Below are positions 29,962-37,728 of a DNA stretch of 64,000 bases, piece by piece. The stretch lies in contig SWDM01000023.1 of NCBI GenBank assembly GCA_005116835.1, positions 130,870 through 194,869 on the forward strand, written 5' to 3'. Position numbers and translations under genes: made by a program. Origin of the DNA: Nitrospira sp. Its GTDB lineage: Bacteria; Nitrospirota; Nitrospiria; Nitrospirales; Nitrospiraceae. How positions within the stretch are numbered: the first letter of the stretch is position 1; every line of letters begins with the position of its first letter. A model generated the notes under the pieces. That model did not search any database, had not been told where the DNA came from, and worked only from the letters and a program-made list of their open reading frames with translations.

Positions 29962-29995
29962 CAAAAAGCCCAAGACCACTAGGTGATCTTGGGCT
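29962..29995 (-). terminator. Rho-independent terminator ending the iron/flavin operon
   Basis: On the minus strand AGCCCAAG pairs with CTTGGGCT (inner part partly paired as CACC/GGTG) and is followed by TTTTG. It is 50 bp after the stop of the membrane-protein gene and ahead of the HD-GYP gene. Confidence 0.85.
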
Positions 29996-30046
29996 CTGGG
30001 TGAAACCTCTGGCCTCGGTCTGTGTCGAGCGTCAGTGCGCGTTAGT

Positions 30047-30565
30047 TCATTCTTCCTTCCCGTGCTTCCCAGCCATCAGCGGCTGGTTCAAAATCCACAT
30101 TTCGTAGAGAGGGATGACCATCATGATGAGAAAGCCTACGGTCATGAGGGTATCGCCCGTCAGCATGGTTAACACGAACACCGGCGAGACGTAGCTGATG
30201 AGCCAGGGAGACACGAGGTCGAGCGTTACCCCACCGAATGAGATCCAGGTCGTCACGACTTTCAGCCGGTTGCTGACGCTGGTGAGATAGAGCACATGCA
30301 CCAGAATCATAAACACGACCGGCATTGTGAAGAGGTGGAAGTGTGTGATTTCCGCCAGCTCTCTGAAGGACATCGGCTCGCCGAAGGTGGCGTCCGATCC
30401 CCGGTAGTGACTGGCAATTCCCTGTGGCGATAGTCCCGTCATGCTATGGGCCCAGAAAAATGAGAAGGCAAAGCCGGCCAGCATCAAGAGAAGAAAAAAT
30501 GTGTAGACCAGACGGATGTGACGATCCGAGTCCCGGAGACGGAATCGAGTATTGAAGTTGCGCAT
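30047..30565 (-). CDS. Four-helix membrane protein, possible heme-binding electron carrier
   Basis: The 172-residue product has four predicted membrane helices (about residues 19-40, 72-95, 105-125 and 130-152). The second contains THFHLFTMPVVFMILVHVLYL, with three histidines that could ligate heme, and TWISFGGVTLDLVSPWLISY follows. I do not recognise a named family. It is the last gene of an operon with the FMN-binding protein 24 bp upstream, so it could pass electrons across the membrane to that protein. That role is an inference from context only. Confidence 0.7.
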   Translation of the reverse strand: MRNFNTRFRLRDSDRHIRLVYTFFLLLMLAGFAFSFFWAHSMTGLSPQGIASHYRGSDATFGEPMSFRELAEITHFHLFTMPVVFMILVHVLYLTSVSNRLKVVTTWISFGGVTLDLVSPWLISYVSPVFVLTMLTGDTLMTVGFLIMMVIPLYEMWILNQPLMAGKHGKEE

Positions 30566-30589
30566 GGTTGAGAATGTTGGCTGCCCCTA

Positions 30590-31273
30590 CTAGTTTCCGA
30601 AGATGGAGCCAAGGATCCCTTGTTCAGATTTCTTCGCGGCTACCGTATCGCTGCCGAGCCCTGCCGGCTTCAAATAGAATTCATCGACGAGGACGAGCAC
30701 GCGTTTGACGCCGGCGCTGATCGAACGAACTGACATGGTCGCGCCGCTAATGTTGATGATGTCCTTATGAATACGGATGGGATCGGAGACTGTCTTACCT
30801 TCATACTGCGCATTGAATCGTTTCTTTCCGACGTCGCTTCCCCTGGCCTCTCGATACACCAGAAGTTCCACGTCGGAACAGGCGCCTGTTGCATCGACGC
30901 CGACCATGTAGGTCATGTGTTTATGTTTCCCGATGGTGTTATGGATCATGGCATAGCCGTCGATTTTTCCGCCGGTTTCACCGATGTACAGCTCGAACGC
31001 AGTTTCAGGGAATTTCCACCCAATCTGCTGCTCGATCGACACTTTCTTTTCTTGCGTCAGCCGAATGACCTCTTTGCGGACCCGTTGCGACTTCGGCAGG
31101 ACCGTCTTCACGGCCTCTTCTTCCGACATGAAGACCTCGGCGTGATTGGTCTCTTCCTCTGTGAGGTAGCGTTTCAGGTCGCTATCCCAGATGCGCTCGG
31201 CGGCGAACAGGTCGGTGGCCGATACAAGCCCGATCAATATCAGAAAAGCGCTGGATCTTACGTGGGCGAACAT
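30590..31273 (-). CDS. FMN-binding domain protein, exported
   Basis: The 227-residue product has a signal peptide (about residues 1-24, ending LFAA) and an FMN-binding domain of the RnfG/NqrC type. The motif NISGATMSVRSISAGVK (SGAT at residues 176-179) is the site where FMN is covalently bound through the threonine. The ApbE enzyme that performs this attachment is encoded about 2.4 kb away on the other strand. The conserved aspartate often found just before SGAT is not at its usual place. It overlaps the lipoprotein gene upstream by 16 bases. Confidence 0.85.
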   Translation of the reverse strand: MFAHVRSSAFLILIGLVSATDLFAAERIWDSDLKRYLTEEETNHAEVFMSEEEAVKTVLPKSQRVRKEVIRLTQEKKVSIEQQIGWKFPETAFELYIGETGGKIDGYAMIHNTIGKHKHMTYMVGVDATGACSDVELLVYREARGSDVGKKRFNAQYEGKTVSDPIRIHKDIINISGATMSVRSISAGVKRVLVLVDEFYLKPAGLGSDTVAAKKSEQGILGSIFGN

Positions 31274-31713
31274 CCGTGCTCCTTTAATTTCTTGTCGAGT
31301 CGGTTTTGGATATCGTCCATGATTTCCTCTGAAGGATCAGTCGAGGCCCAGCCAAACATGCGCGATCCGCCTCGGAACACCCAGCGTTCCCGCGTTTCGA
31401 TAAAGCTGATCTTGGTGACGTCGTCGAGTCGTTTCACGGTAAGGGTAAGACGGGACCGATCTTTGCTGTCCTCCAAGTCGCGTTGAAGGGCGCCAAAGGT
31501 CCGTCCCGGCATCGGGACTTCAAGCCAGCCGGTTTCGATGAGACCGGCGTCTTTATTCTTTGTAGTGACGGGGCGGTCTTTCACCGCCGCAAGGGCCGCC
31601 TCCCAGGCATGGTCGTAGTTGCAGACGGCAAATCGTTGTTGCATACCGCTTGTAGAGGCACAGGCGGTCAGCAGGCCGATGAAGAGGACCACATTGAGAA
31701 GCCGAACATACAT
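31258..31713 (-). CDS. Lipoprotein of unknown function
   Basis: The 151-residue product has a lipoprotein signal ending LLTACAST. It then has a mixed alpha/beta domain with CNYDHAWEAALAAVKDRPV and RLTLTVKRLDDVTKISFIETRE, a fold reminiscent of BamC-like or NlpC-adjacent outer-membrane lipoproteins. No enzyme motif is seen. It sits between the porin and the FMN-binding gene, so it is likely envelope-located and part of the same iron-responsive operon. Confidence 0.7.
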   Translation of the reverse strand: MYVRLLNVVLFIGLLTACASTSGMQQRFAVCNYDHAWEAALAAVKDRPVTTKNKDAGLIETGWLEVPMPGRTFGALQRDLEDSKDRSRLTLTVKRLDDVTKISFIETRERWVFRGGSRMFGWASTDPSEEIMDDIQNRLDKKLKEHGCSPT

Positions 31714-31779
31714 TGAAGCGACTGTTATCTTTCAATTGGCGGTTCCCCGCCGGATCGGCAGGGAACCGCTGAAACACAA

Positions 31780-33231
31780 CTAAAAGTATGTTGCCATTTG
31801 AACTAAGAAACCATTTCCATTGATCGGATTAGTGGAACCGGCAAAGTCACCGCCGTTAACGAGGCCCTGGGCATTTTTTTGACTATTGAATTGCCAGTCG
31901 AACTTGAACACGGTGTCCGGGATTGGTCTAAAATTCAACCCAAGTGTCAACCGCTCCAACTCACGCCGATTCCCTGCGGTAAGGACTTTGGTTCGATCAT
32001 CGGTGTCGGTATCCACTTGCTCCCATCGCACGACCGCGGTGAACGTCGAGGCTTCTGAGAAGTGGCTCGGCGCCCATTTTTTCAGGAACTCCGGCATGAA
32101 ATGATAGTTGCCCTGCACATAATAGCCCTGCATCCCTGCGGGCCCGGTTCCATTGTTACTGATTCTGGACCAAGCAGACTCACCGATTACTTCAAATGGC
32201 CCTCTTTGAAGAGTCCAGTCGAGCGCGAAGATACTGATGCGTCCAGTCCCGACCGTCGCCGTTGACGGCTTGTAGATACCGTGATAACCGGACCCGGCGA
32301 CTTCGATGCCCAGCATCGGGCTGAAGGCGACGCGGCCTGCAACGGCCTTGTTATCGTCTCGGTCACGGGACACGCTGCCTCGTGCGTTTCGCACTCCCAA
32401 GTCGGTGATGGTGCCTGTAGTCCCGTTCATGCCGTTGAGCGCGTAGACTTCATAGTTCAGCTTGGATAGGGAGGAAGGATAGAGGCTGCCGTAGATGCCC
32501 GCCCCTGCTTCGAACCAGGTGCTGGGAATAATAATCCTCGATACCATCGGCCGATCGACCAGGTCGTTCAACGGTGAATCATGCAGCAAGTTGAACTTGC
32601 CGACCGGCACCAGTAGGATACCGGCACGGGTATTGATGGCCTCGTTGACCAAGTAGTCTAATTGAGCGAACTCGACCTGGATGGAGCCGTCGGAGTTCGT
32701 GGTTGTGCTTTGTCCAATTGGTGCATTCGGTCCGCCACGTTCGATTTCGATTTCAGCCGCGAACTTGATACGGTCGGTGATGTCCGCGTAAATAAACGGC
32801 ACCAATCGTTGCTGGCCGAATGAATTACGGCTGGGATTATCGAGATTTTGACGCGAAAGATTGTTGTACATCACATCGACATAGCCGCCGATGATCGCTT
32901 TCGGCGCGCTCAGGAACGGTTTGGCATAGACCAGTTTGCCTGATCCTGTTGATCCGAAGCCTAATGGGACGCTCTCCTCCCCCTTACGTTCAACTCTGAT
33001 GTCGACAATTGGTCCGGATGGAATGGGATACTGAACGGCGCCCGGCTGCCCCGATTTCTTCTCCATGGCTCGTTCCGCTGGGCTCTCGCGCCGTTCATGC
33101 TCCTGCATCCGCTTGTTGACAGCGTCGTCGACCAATTTCTGTATGTCCTCCGGGGTCATGTTTTCAGCCCAAACCGAAGTAAACGGTAAAGCTGCAATGA
33201 CAAGAGCCCCGAGGATTGACCTGATCTTCAT
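31780..33231 (-). CDS. Outer-membrane porin, phosphate-selective porin-like
   Basis: The 483-residue product has a signal peptide (ending SVWA), a periplasmic helical segment (MTPEDIQKLVDDAVNKRMQEHERRE) and a long beta-strand-rich region. That region ends in phenylalanine (LVQMATYF), the usual outer-membrane barrel terminus. Segments such as AGILLVPVGKFNLLHDSPLNDLVDRP resemble the porin O/P family. The start at 33231 is 6 bases after GGAGG; the open frame extends upstream but without a plausible signal. In the iron operon it may admit ferric complexes, which is an inference. Confidence 0.8.
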   Translation of the reverse strand: MKIRSILGALVIAALPFTSVWAENMTPEDIQKLVDDAVNKRMQEHERRESPAERAMEKKSGQPGAVQYPIPSGPIVDIRVERKGEESVPLGFGSTGSGKLVYAKPFLSAPKAIIGGYVDVMYNNLSRQNLDNPSRNSFGQQRLVPFIYADITDRIKFAAEIEIERGGPNAPIGQSTTTNSDGSIQVEFAQLDYLVNEAINTRAGILLVPVGKFNLLHDSPLNDLVDRPMVSRIIIPSTWFEAGAGIYGSLYPSSLSKLNYEVYALNGMNGTTGTITDLGVRNARGSVSRDRDDNKAVAGRVAFSPMLGIEVAGSGYHGIYKPSTATVGTGRISIFALDWTLQRGPFEVIGESAWSRISNNGTGPAGMQGYYVQGNYHFMPEFLKKWAPSHFSEASTFTAVVRWEQVDTDTDDRTKVLTAGNRRELERLTLGLNFRPIPDTVFKFDWQFNSQKNAQGLVNGGDFAGSTNPINGNGFLVQMATYF

Positions 33232-33359
33232 CGGTATCCTCCAAGTAGAGTAAGGTTGTGGTCTGACTCGGGACTCAGTGGTCTCTGGCCTTTGTGAAAC
33301 AATCGTTCGTGCAAAAGAACTACGCATCAATGCGGTGAGTGCCTCCTTTCGTAAGCGAA

Positions 33360-33539
33360 TCATGCTGTCACGGAGCCCCAACCTTCGATGGAAGAGAAGG
33401 GGATGACCACGATACGTTTGCAGCGCTTGCACTTGAGCTCCAACCCTTGTCCGCGCACCTTCGCAATCAGTTGACCGCATTCGCAGCGGGTTTCGCCGCA
33501 GTCGGCGGAATGGCTACGGGGAGATGTCGCGCTGACCAT
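33360..33539 (-). CDS. Small zinc-ribbon protein, Com-like
   Basis: The 59-residue product has four cysteines in the pattern CECGQLIAKVRGQGLELKCKRCKR. This matches the layout of the phage Mu Com family zinc ribbon, a small nucleic-acid-binding translational regulator. It is the first gene downstream of a Fur-controlled promoter and lies 129 bp before the porin start. The start MVSATSPRSH is chosen because the longer frame from 33602 would start inside the promoter. The role is unknown. Confidence 0.6.
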   Translation of the reverse strand: MVSATSPRSHSADCGETRCECGQLIAKVRGQGLELKCKRCKRIVVIPFSSIEGWGSVTA

Positions 33540-33562
33540 TGTGTGAAACGTCCTGTTCAAAT

Positions 33563-33609
33563 GAAATTGAGAACGATTATTAATATCCTGATCGACCTTC
33601 AAAAGTCAA
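33563..33609 (-). promoter_or_regulatory. Promoter with Fur box for the porin/FMN operon
   Basis: On the minus strand TTGACT (33609-33604) is 18 bases from TATTAA (33585-33580). A Fur-like operator covers 33563-33581 (plus strand GAAATTGAGAACGATTATT), matching about 13 of 19 positions of the Fur consensus by eye. The layout is the same as for bfd: promoter followed directly by operator. Confidence 0.7.
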
Positions 33610-33634
33610 GTCCTCGTAATGGTGCTCAACGGCA

Positions 33635-33663
33635 GTGTATTAGTCGTGATCCTGCTCTATAAT
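33635..33663 (+). promoter_or_regulatory. Possible apbE promoter
   Basis: TATAAT (33658-33663) lies 39 bases before the apbE start. The -35 region (about 33635-33641) is poor. It is divergent from the Fur-controlled promoter only about 50 bp away, so both could respond to the same operator. Confidence 0.35.
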
Positions 33664-33701
33664 TCGGCATCGCTCTCATGTAGGGAGGGAAAGAGAAGTG
33701 T

Positions 33702-34736
33702 ATGTATTTCAACCTGTTCAATCAGTCATTCCGCATCCGAACATGCCTCATGACGCTGCTGTGCAGCGCTGTCGCTGGCTGTGTGGGGATGCCCACTGGC
33801 CAAGAATCAGCCGTTGTCACCAGGGCCCAGATGCAGATGGGCACGCTGGTGAAGATTACGGCGGTGGCGCGGAGTGAATCTATCGCGCAAGCTGCTGCGA
33901 CCGCCGGGTTTACCGAGATCCATCGTCTGGAAGAGCTCCTGAGCACATGGATTCCTACAAGCGAGCTTTCTCGCGTGAATTTTTCGGCGGGCGGGATGCC
34001 GGTCTCTGTGAGTCCGGAGACGATGACGGTCGTTCAAGGTGCGCTCCAGGTTGCGGAGATGACCGGTGGCGGATTCAATATTGCCATCGGACCGGTGGTG
34101 GATGCCTGGAATGTAAATGAAGGTCGACGAGTACCGACTGAATCTGAGCTGGAGGATCTCCGCTCCTTGGTCGATCTGAGGTCCGTTCATGCCGATGTGC
34201 AGAAGCAGACGATCTATCTTGAAAAGACGGGGATGCGGATTGATGTAGGCGGGATCGGAAAAGGTTATGCGGCTGATCAAGCGGTGATGGCGATGAAGAA
34301 GGCCGGAGCGGTAGCCGGAGTCATAGCCCTCTCTGGGGATATTAAAACATTCGGGCGGCTTCCTGGCGGGAGGAAGTTCCCTGTCGGGATCCAGCACCCT
34401 CGTAAGGAGGGTGAGGTTCTTGCCTTCATCGATTTGGAAGATGAGGCGATTTCAACGGCCGGTGACTATGAACGATTTTTCGAACGAGACGGTGTTCGGT
34501 ATCATCACATCCTTGATCCGAAGACGCTTCAGCCAGCTCGCAGTTGCCAGAGCGTCACGGTGGTTGCCCGTGAAGGCATCTGGGCAGATGGACTGGATAC
34601 AGGCATCTTTGTCATGGGTCCGGAGCGAGGAATGGAACTGGTCGAACAGCTACCGGATATCGAGGCGATTATCGTCGATGCCAACGGTCGTTTGTTGGTA
34701 TCTTCTGGCTTGAAGCAGCGAATTCGCTTTCCCTAG
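33702..34736 (+). CDS. apbE: FAD:protein FMN transferase, lipoprotein
   Basis: This enzyme cuts FAD and attaches FMN to a threonine or serine of target proteins outside the cytoplasm. The 344-residue product has a lipoprotein signal (SAVAGCVG). It also has ApbE motifs: MQMGTLVKITAVA near the start, TGGGFNIAIGPVVDAWNV, IDVGGIGKGYAADQA, VALSGDIKTFG-type residues, and AISTAGDYERFFERDGVRYHHILDP. The FMN-binding protein encoded divergently nearby is the obvious substrate. Confidence 0.94.
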   Translation: MYFNLFNQSFRIRTCLMTLLCSAVAGCVGMPTGQESAVVTRAQMQMGTLVKITAVARSESIAQAAATAGFTEIHRLEELLSTWIPTSELSRVNFSAGGMPVSVSPETMTVVQGALQVAEMTGGGFNIAIGPVVDAWNVNEGRRVPTESELEDLRSLVDLRSVHADVQKQTIYLEKTGMRIDVGGIGKGYAADQAVMAMKKAGAVAGVIALSGDIKTFGRLPGGRKFPVGIQHPRKEGEVLAFIDLEDEAISTAGDYERFFERDGVRYHHILDPKTLQPARSCQSVTVVAREGIWADGLDTGIFVMGPERGMELVEQLPDIEAIIVDANGRLLVSSGLKQRIRFP

Positions 34737-34763
34737 TAGTATATGCCCCGTTGACGTTACGGT

Positions 34764-35669
34764 CTATCGATCCAAGTGATAGTTCATCGGAATCTTAAGC
34801 GTCTTGCGGGCCTGTCCCAATGAGCGAGGTAAGTGGAAGGGGCCTGCTTCCCGCATAGTTTCAACGGCAGCCTTGTCGAGAGCGGAATGCCCGGAACTTT
34901 GAAAGACTTCCACTTCACCAATGCTGCCGTTCTCGTTGATCACGACTTTCAACACGACTTTCCCTTCGGCTGGTTCCACCCGAGCTGAGGCTGGGTAGCG
35001 CTTTAACTCTTCCACCCGACGTAACACTATTTCAGAAAGCCAACCGTAGTCACGTTTCGACGCAACATTTGATAGCGCCGGAGAGATGGCTGCCACTTGT
35101 GTTGGCGACTGACTAGAGGCTGTGGTCAGGACATCAGATTCCCCCGATGAGTCTGTGGGTGTGCCGGCTGGTTCCACTATGGATGTGGACTCGACGACCA
35201 TTGGCGCTAGAGTCTCATGTCTGGTCGGTTCAGCTGGCAGTGTTGTGTGAGTCGTTTGGCGTGCAGAAGTTGTGAGTTCTGCCGGGGGTGGCGCGGGAGC
35301 TTCAGTTATGATCGGGGTGGTGATTCGCTCTGAAATTGATGGAGTGACCTGTTGCGCCTGAAGTTGGGGCGACGAGAGTGTTTGTGTCGGTGTAGTCTGC
35401 TGCGCGGGAGATAGGGGAGTTGAGGTCGTCGAAGGATCTGATTGGGCCGGGTATTGGTTCTGGGTCGGCGCCGTAGACTGAAATTGCTGCGTTGGCGACA
35501 CCATAGCCACGTTCCACTTGAACGCCTCGTCTTTCGGCATGATAGTGACTTGCTGCATCAGCAGGATTGCCGCAAACGCGACGGTGCCGTGCAAGAGGAT
35601 GGAAACGAGCCATCCTTGAGCGTGAGCTTCTTTAGGGCCTTCCGCTTGGTATGCCTCAGCAGCGATCAC
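34764..35669 (-). CDS. tonB: TonB energy-transducing protein
   Basis: This protein couples the proton motive force to TonB-dependent outer-membrane receptors. The 301-residue product has an N-terminal anchor (WLVSILLHGTVAFAAILLM) and a long Pro/Thr/Gln-rich periplasmic linker (about residues 50-200). The C-terminal TonB domain has RVEELKRYPASARVEPAEGKVVLKVVINENGSIGEVEVFQSSG and ends in NYHLDR. It overlaps exbD by ATGA. No TonB-dependent receptor gene is in the window. Confidence 0.92.
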   Translation of the reverse strand: MIAAEAYQAEGPKEAHAQGWLVSILLHGTVAFAAILLMQQVTIMPKDEAFKWNVAMVSPTQQFQSTAPTQNQYPAQSDPSTTSTPLSPAQQTTPTQTLSSPQLQAQQVTPSISERITTPIITEAPAPPPAELTTSARQTTHTTLPAEPTRHETLAPMVVESTSIVEPAGTPTDSSGESDVLTTASSQSPTQVAAISPALSNVASKRDYGWLSEIVLRRVEELKRYPASARVEPAEGKVVLKVVINENGSIGEVEVFQSSGHSALDKAAVETMREAGPFHLPRSLGQARKTLKIPMNYHLDR

Positions 35670-36040
35670 AGTCGAATGACCTCCAAGCTGACCTGTTGAA
35701 ATCCCAACCCACGCACCTCATCCACTACAGACACGAATCGTTCGAGCAGAGTGACTTTATCCGCTCGCACGACGACCGACGATTCTCGAGGCTCCGAAGC
35801 CAGTGCTCCCTGGAGCCCTCCTTCAGGGACAGCGCGGTCGTTGAGAAAAAGGGCTCCGTCCGCAGTCATGGTGATGACAATGGGGGCCTCTTTGCGGTTG
35901 CCGACTTCCTTCGCTTTTGCCAAATTGACCGGAATTTGTCCGCTGCTGATAAAGGTGGCAGTGGTCAGCACAATGACCAGCAGAACCAGCATAACATCAA
36001 CGAGGGGAATGACGTTGATCTGATCAATGTCCCGCTGCAT
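35666..36040 (-). CDS. exbD: Biopolymer transport protein ExbD
   Basis: This is a single-pass component of the TonB motor. The 124-residue product starts MQRDIDQINVIPLVDVMLVLLVIVL, with the conserved aspartate in the membrane helix (LVDVMLVLL). It ends with a periplasmic ExbD domain (SSVVVRADKVTLLERFVSVVDEVRGLG). It overlaps exbB by 17 bases and tonB by 4. Confidence 0.93.
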   Translation of the reverse strand: MQRDIDQINVIPLVDVMLVLLVIVLTTATFISSGQIPVNLAKAKEVGNRKEAPIVITMTADGALFLNDRAVPEGGLQGALASEPRESSVVVRADKVTLLERFVSVVDEVRGLGFQQVSLEVIRL

Positions 36041-36455
36041 GCAGCTCCTTATGTCGGGCCAGGAGTTCGGCTACTTTCCGCCTGAGTACGTTGTTCATGA
36101 CGACACAGGGAATCGCGACCATCAGTCCGACTGCCGTGGCTTTCAGAGCAAGGCTGAGCCCAATCATGATGGCATTGACGGCCATGGTACCGGAGGTTCC
36201 CATGGTATGGAAGGTGAGCATGATACCGAGTACGGTACCCAGTAGCCCGATATAAGGGGCGTTTGCGGCCACTGTACCGATGATGACCAGGTGTTTGGTC
36301 AGAGTCATCTCCAATCCCAGACTATTGGGGTATTGAGCGAGGTCGACACGACGATAAAAGAGCCACCGTTCCACTGCGATGGCCACGGTCCAGACGCTAA
36401 GTGCCAATAGGAGTCCTATCACCCCATAATCGACCAGATTTTGCAGCGCGTTCAT
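36024..36455 (-). CDS. exbB: Biopolymer transport protein ExbB (MotA/TolQ family)
   Basis: This is the proton-channel subunit of the TonB motor. The 143-residue product is short but has three membrane segments and the family motif APYIGLLGTVLGIMLTFHTMG, followed by IMIGLSLALKATAVGLMVAIPCVVMNN. The start at 36455 follows GAGG; an ATG ten codons earlier lacks a good site. It lies 130 bp after fbpC and could be read from the same transcript. Confidence 0.9.
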   Translation of the reverse strand: MNALQNLVDYGVIGLLLALSVWTVAIAVERWLFYRRVDLAQYPNSLGLEMTLTKHLVIIGTVAANAPYIGLLGTVLGIMLTFHTMGTSGTMAVNAIMIGLSLALKATAVGLMVAIPCVVMNNVLRRKVAELLARHKELHAAGH

Positions 36456-36585
36456 AGCCGAAGCCTCAGTTTCCTTGTAATCCACAGAATCGGTGGGCTA
36501 GAGATCGTCGTGAGTGTCTATCAATGCCAGATCATGAAAAAGCCTGTCAATGCCTTCATGCGATCGGTTGGACTGGCTGTTGGGC

Positions 36586-37710
36586 CTACTCGGTTGATTT
36601 CTCTTGCCGAAAGAGCACGGTATGGGTTGCCATGACCCGAAGTTCCACGGTCGTGCCTGCCTGATAGACGCTGGTGGAGCCTTGGCTGCTATGGACGATT
36701 TGGCCGGATGGGAGACTGACGGTATAGAGGTTTTCTGAGCCATGAAATTGGCGCGAGAGGACGCGTGAGCGGGCGCCTTCGGTCGGGACGAGGTGAATGT
36801 CGTCCGGCCGAATCATCACGACCAGGTTTGTGCCGTCTGCGCAGTCGATGGTGTCGGGGAACTCTCCCAATTCTGTGTGGACCATGCCTTGGGACACGGT
36901 TCCAGGTATGAAGTCCGCTTGACCGACAAAGTCGGCGACAAAGGGCGTGGCCGGCATGTGGTACATCATCTCCGGCGTATCGCACTGCTCCAAACGGCCT
37001 TGGTTGAGGACGGCGATTCGATCGGCCATGGCAAAGGCTTCGTCATGATCGTGGGTAACGAGCACGGTCGTGGTCTTCGTCCGTCGTAACAGGTCGTGCA
37101 ATTCTTGGCGCATGCGTCCTGCCATGTCTGGGTCCAGATTGCTGAACGGCTCGTCGAGCAGCAGCACGACAGGATTCTGGACGAGGGCACGAGCGAGGGC
37201 AACCCGTTGTTGCTGGCCGCCCGATAATTCGTGCGGGTACCGCCGCTCGAATCCCTCCAGTCCCGTGAGACGCAGCATCTCCTGAACCCTCGTTGCCCGT
37301 TCGTTTCGGTCAAGGTGGTGGAGTCCGAAGGCGATGTTGTCCTGAACGCGGAGGTGGGGAAACAGCGCATATTCCTGAAAGACCATTCCGACGTGACGAT
37401 TTTCCGTAGGGGTCATCATGTCCGGTGACGATACGAGTTGGCCAGATAAGAACAATTGGCCGGAACGAACCGGTTCAAACCCAGCGATTGCCCGCAGTAT
37501 CGTTGTTTTTCCGCATCCCGAAGGGCCAAGCAAGCAAAGAATTTCCCCTTCTTTCGCTGCGAACGAAATCTCCTGGACCGCGGGGCGACCGGTTTCATAG
37601 GCGCAGGAGACTCGGCGCAGTTCCAAGACCGATGTGGCAGGGGTAAAGAGGTTGCCCTGGAAAGTACTTTCCCCTGAGGGACGTGGCGCGGTTGAATGGT
37701 CTGAGATCAC
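36586..37710 (-). CDS. fbpC: Ferric iron ABC transporter, ATP-binding protein
   Basis: The 374-residue ATPase has Walker A in CLLGPSGCGKTTILRAIAG, signature LSGGQQQRVALARAL, Walker B VVLLLDEPFSNLD and the H-loop VLVTHDHDEA. A C-terminal TOBE-like domain (VVMIRPDDIHLVP) follows. It energises uptake through FbpB. It is third in fbpA-fbpB-fbpC order on the minus strand. The symbol follows from its iron-type partners; thiamine- or phosphonate-type importers are similar in sequence. Confidence 0.88.
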   Translation of the reverse strand: MISDHSTAPRPSGESTFQGNLFTPATSVLELRRVSCAYETGRPAVQEISFAAKEGEILCLLGPSGCGKTTILRAIAGFEPVRSGQLFLSGQLVSSPDMMTPTENRHVGMVFQEYALFPHLRVQDNIAFGLHHLDRNERATRVQEMLRLTGLEGFERRYPHELSGGQQQRVALARALVQNPVVLLLDEPFSNLDPDMAGRMRQELHDLLRRTKTTTVLVTHDHDEAFAMADRIAVLNQGRLEQCDTPEMMYHMPATPFVADFVGQADFIPGTVSQGMVHTELGEFPDTIDCADGTNLVVMIRPDDIHLVPTEGARSRVLSRQFHGSENLYTVSLPSGQIVHSSQGSTSVYQAGTTVELRVMATHTVLFRQEKSTE

Positions 37711-37728
37711 AGATTCAGGGTCCTTCCT

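Noticed and set aside
31780-33480. Longer porin reading frame starting at 33480
   Set aside because: The extra 83 residues have no signal peptide and overlap the zinc-ribbon gene; the start at 33231 has GGAGG and a clear signal sequence.
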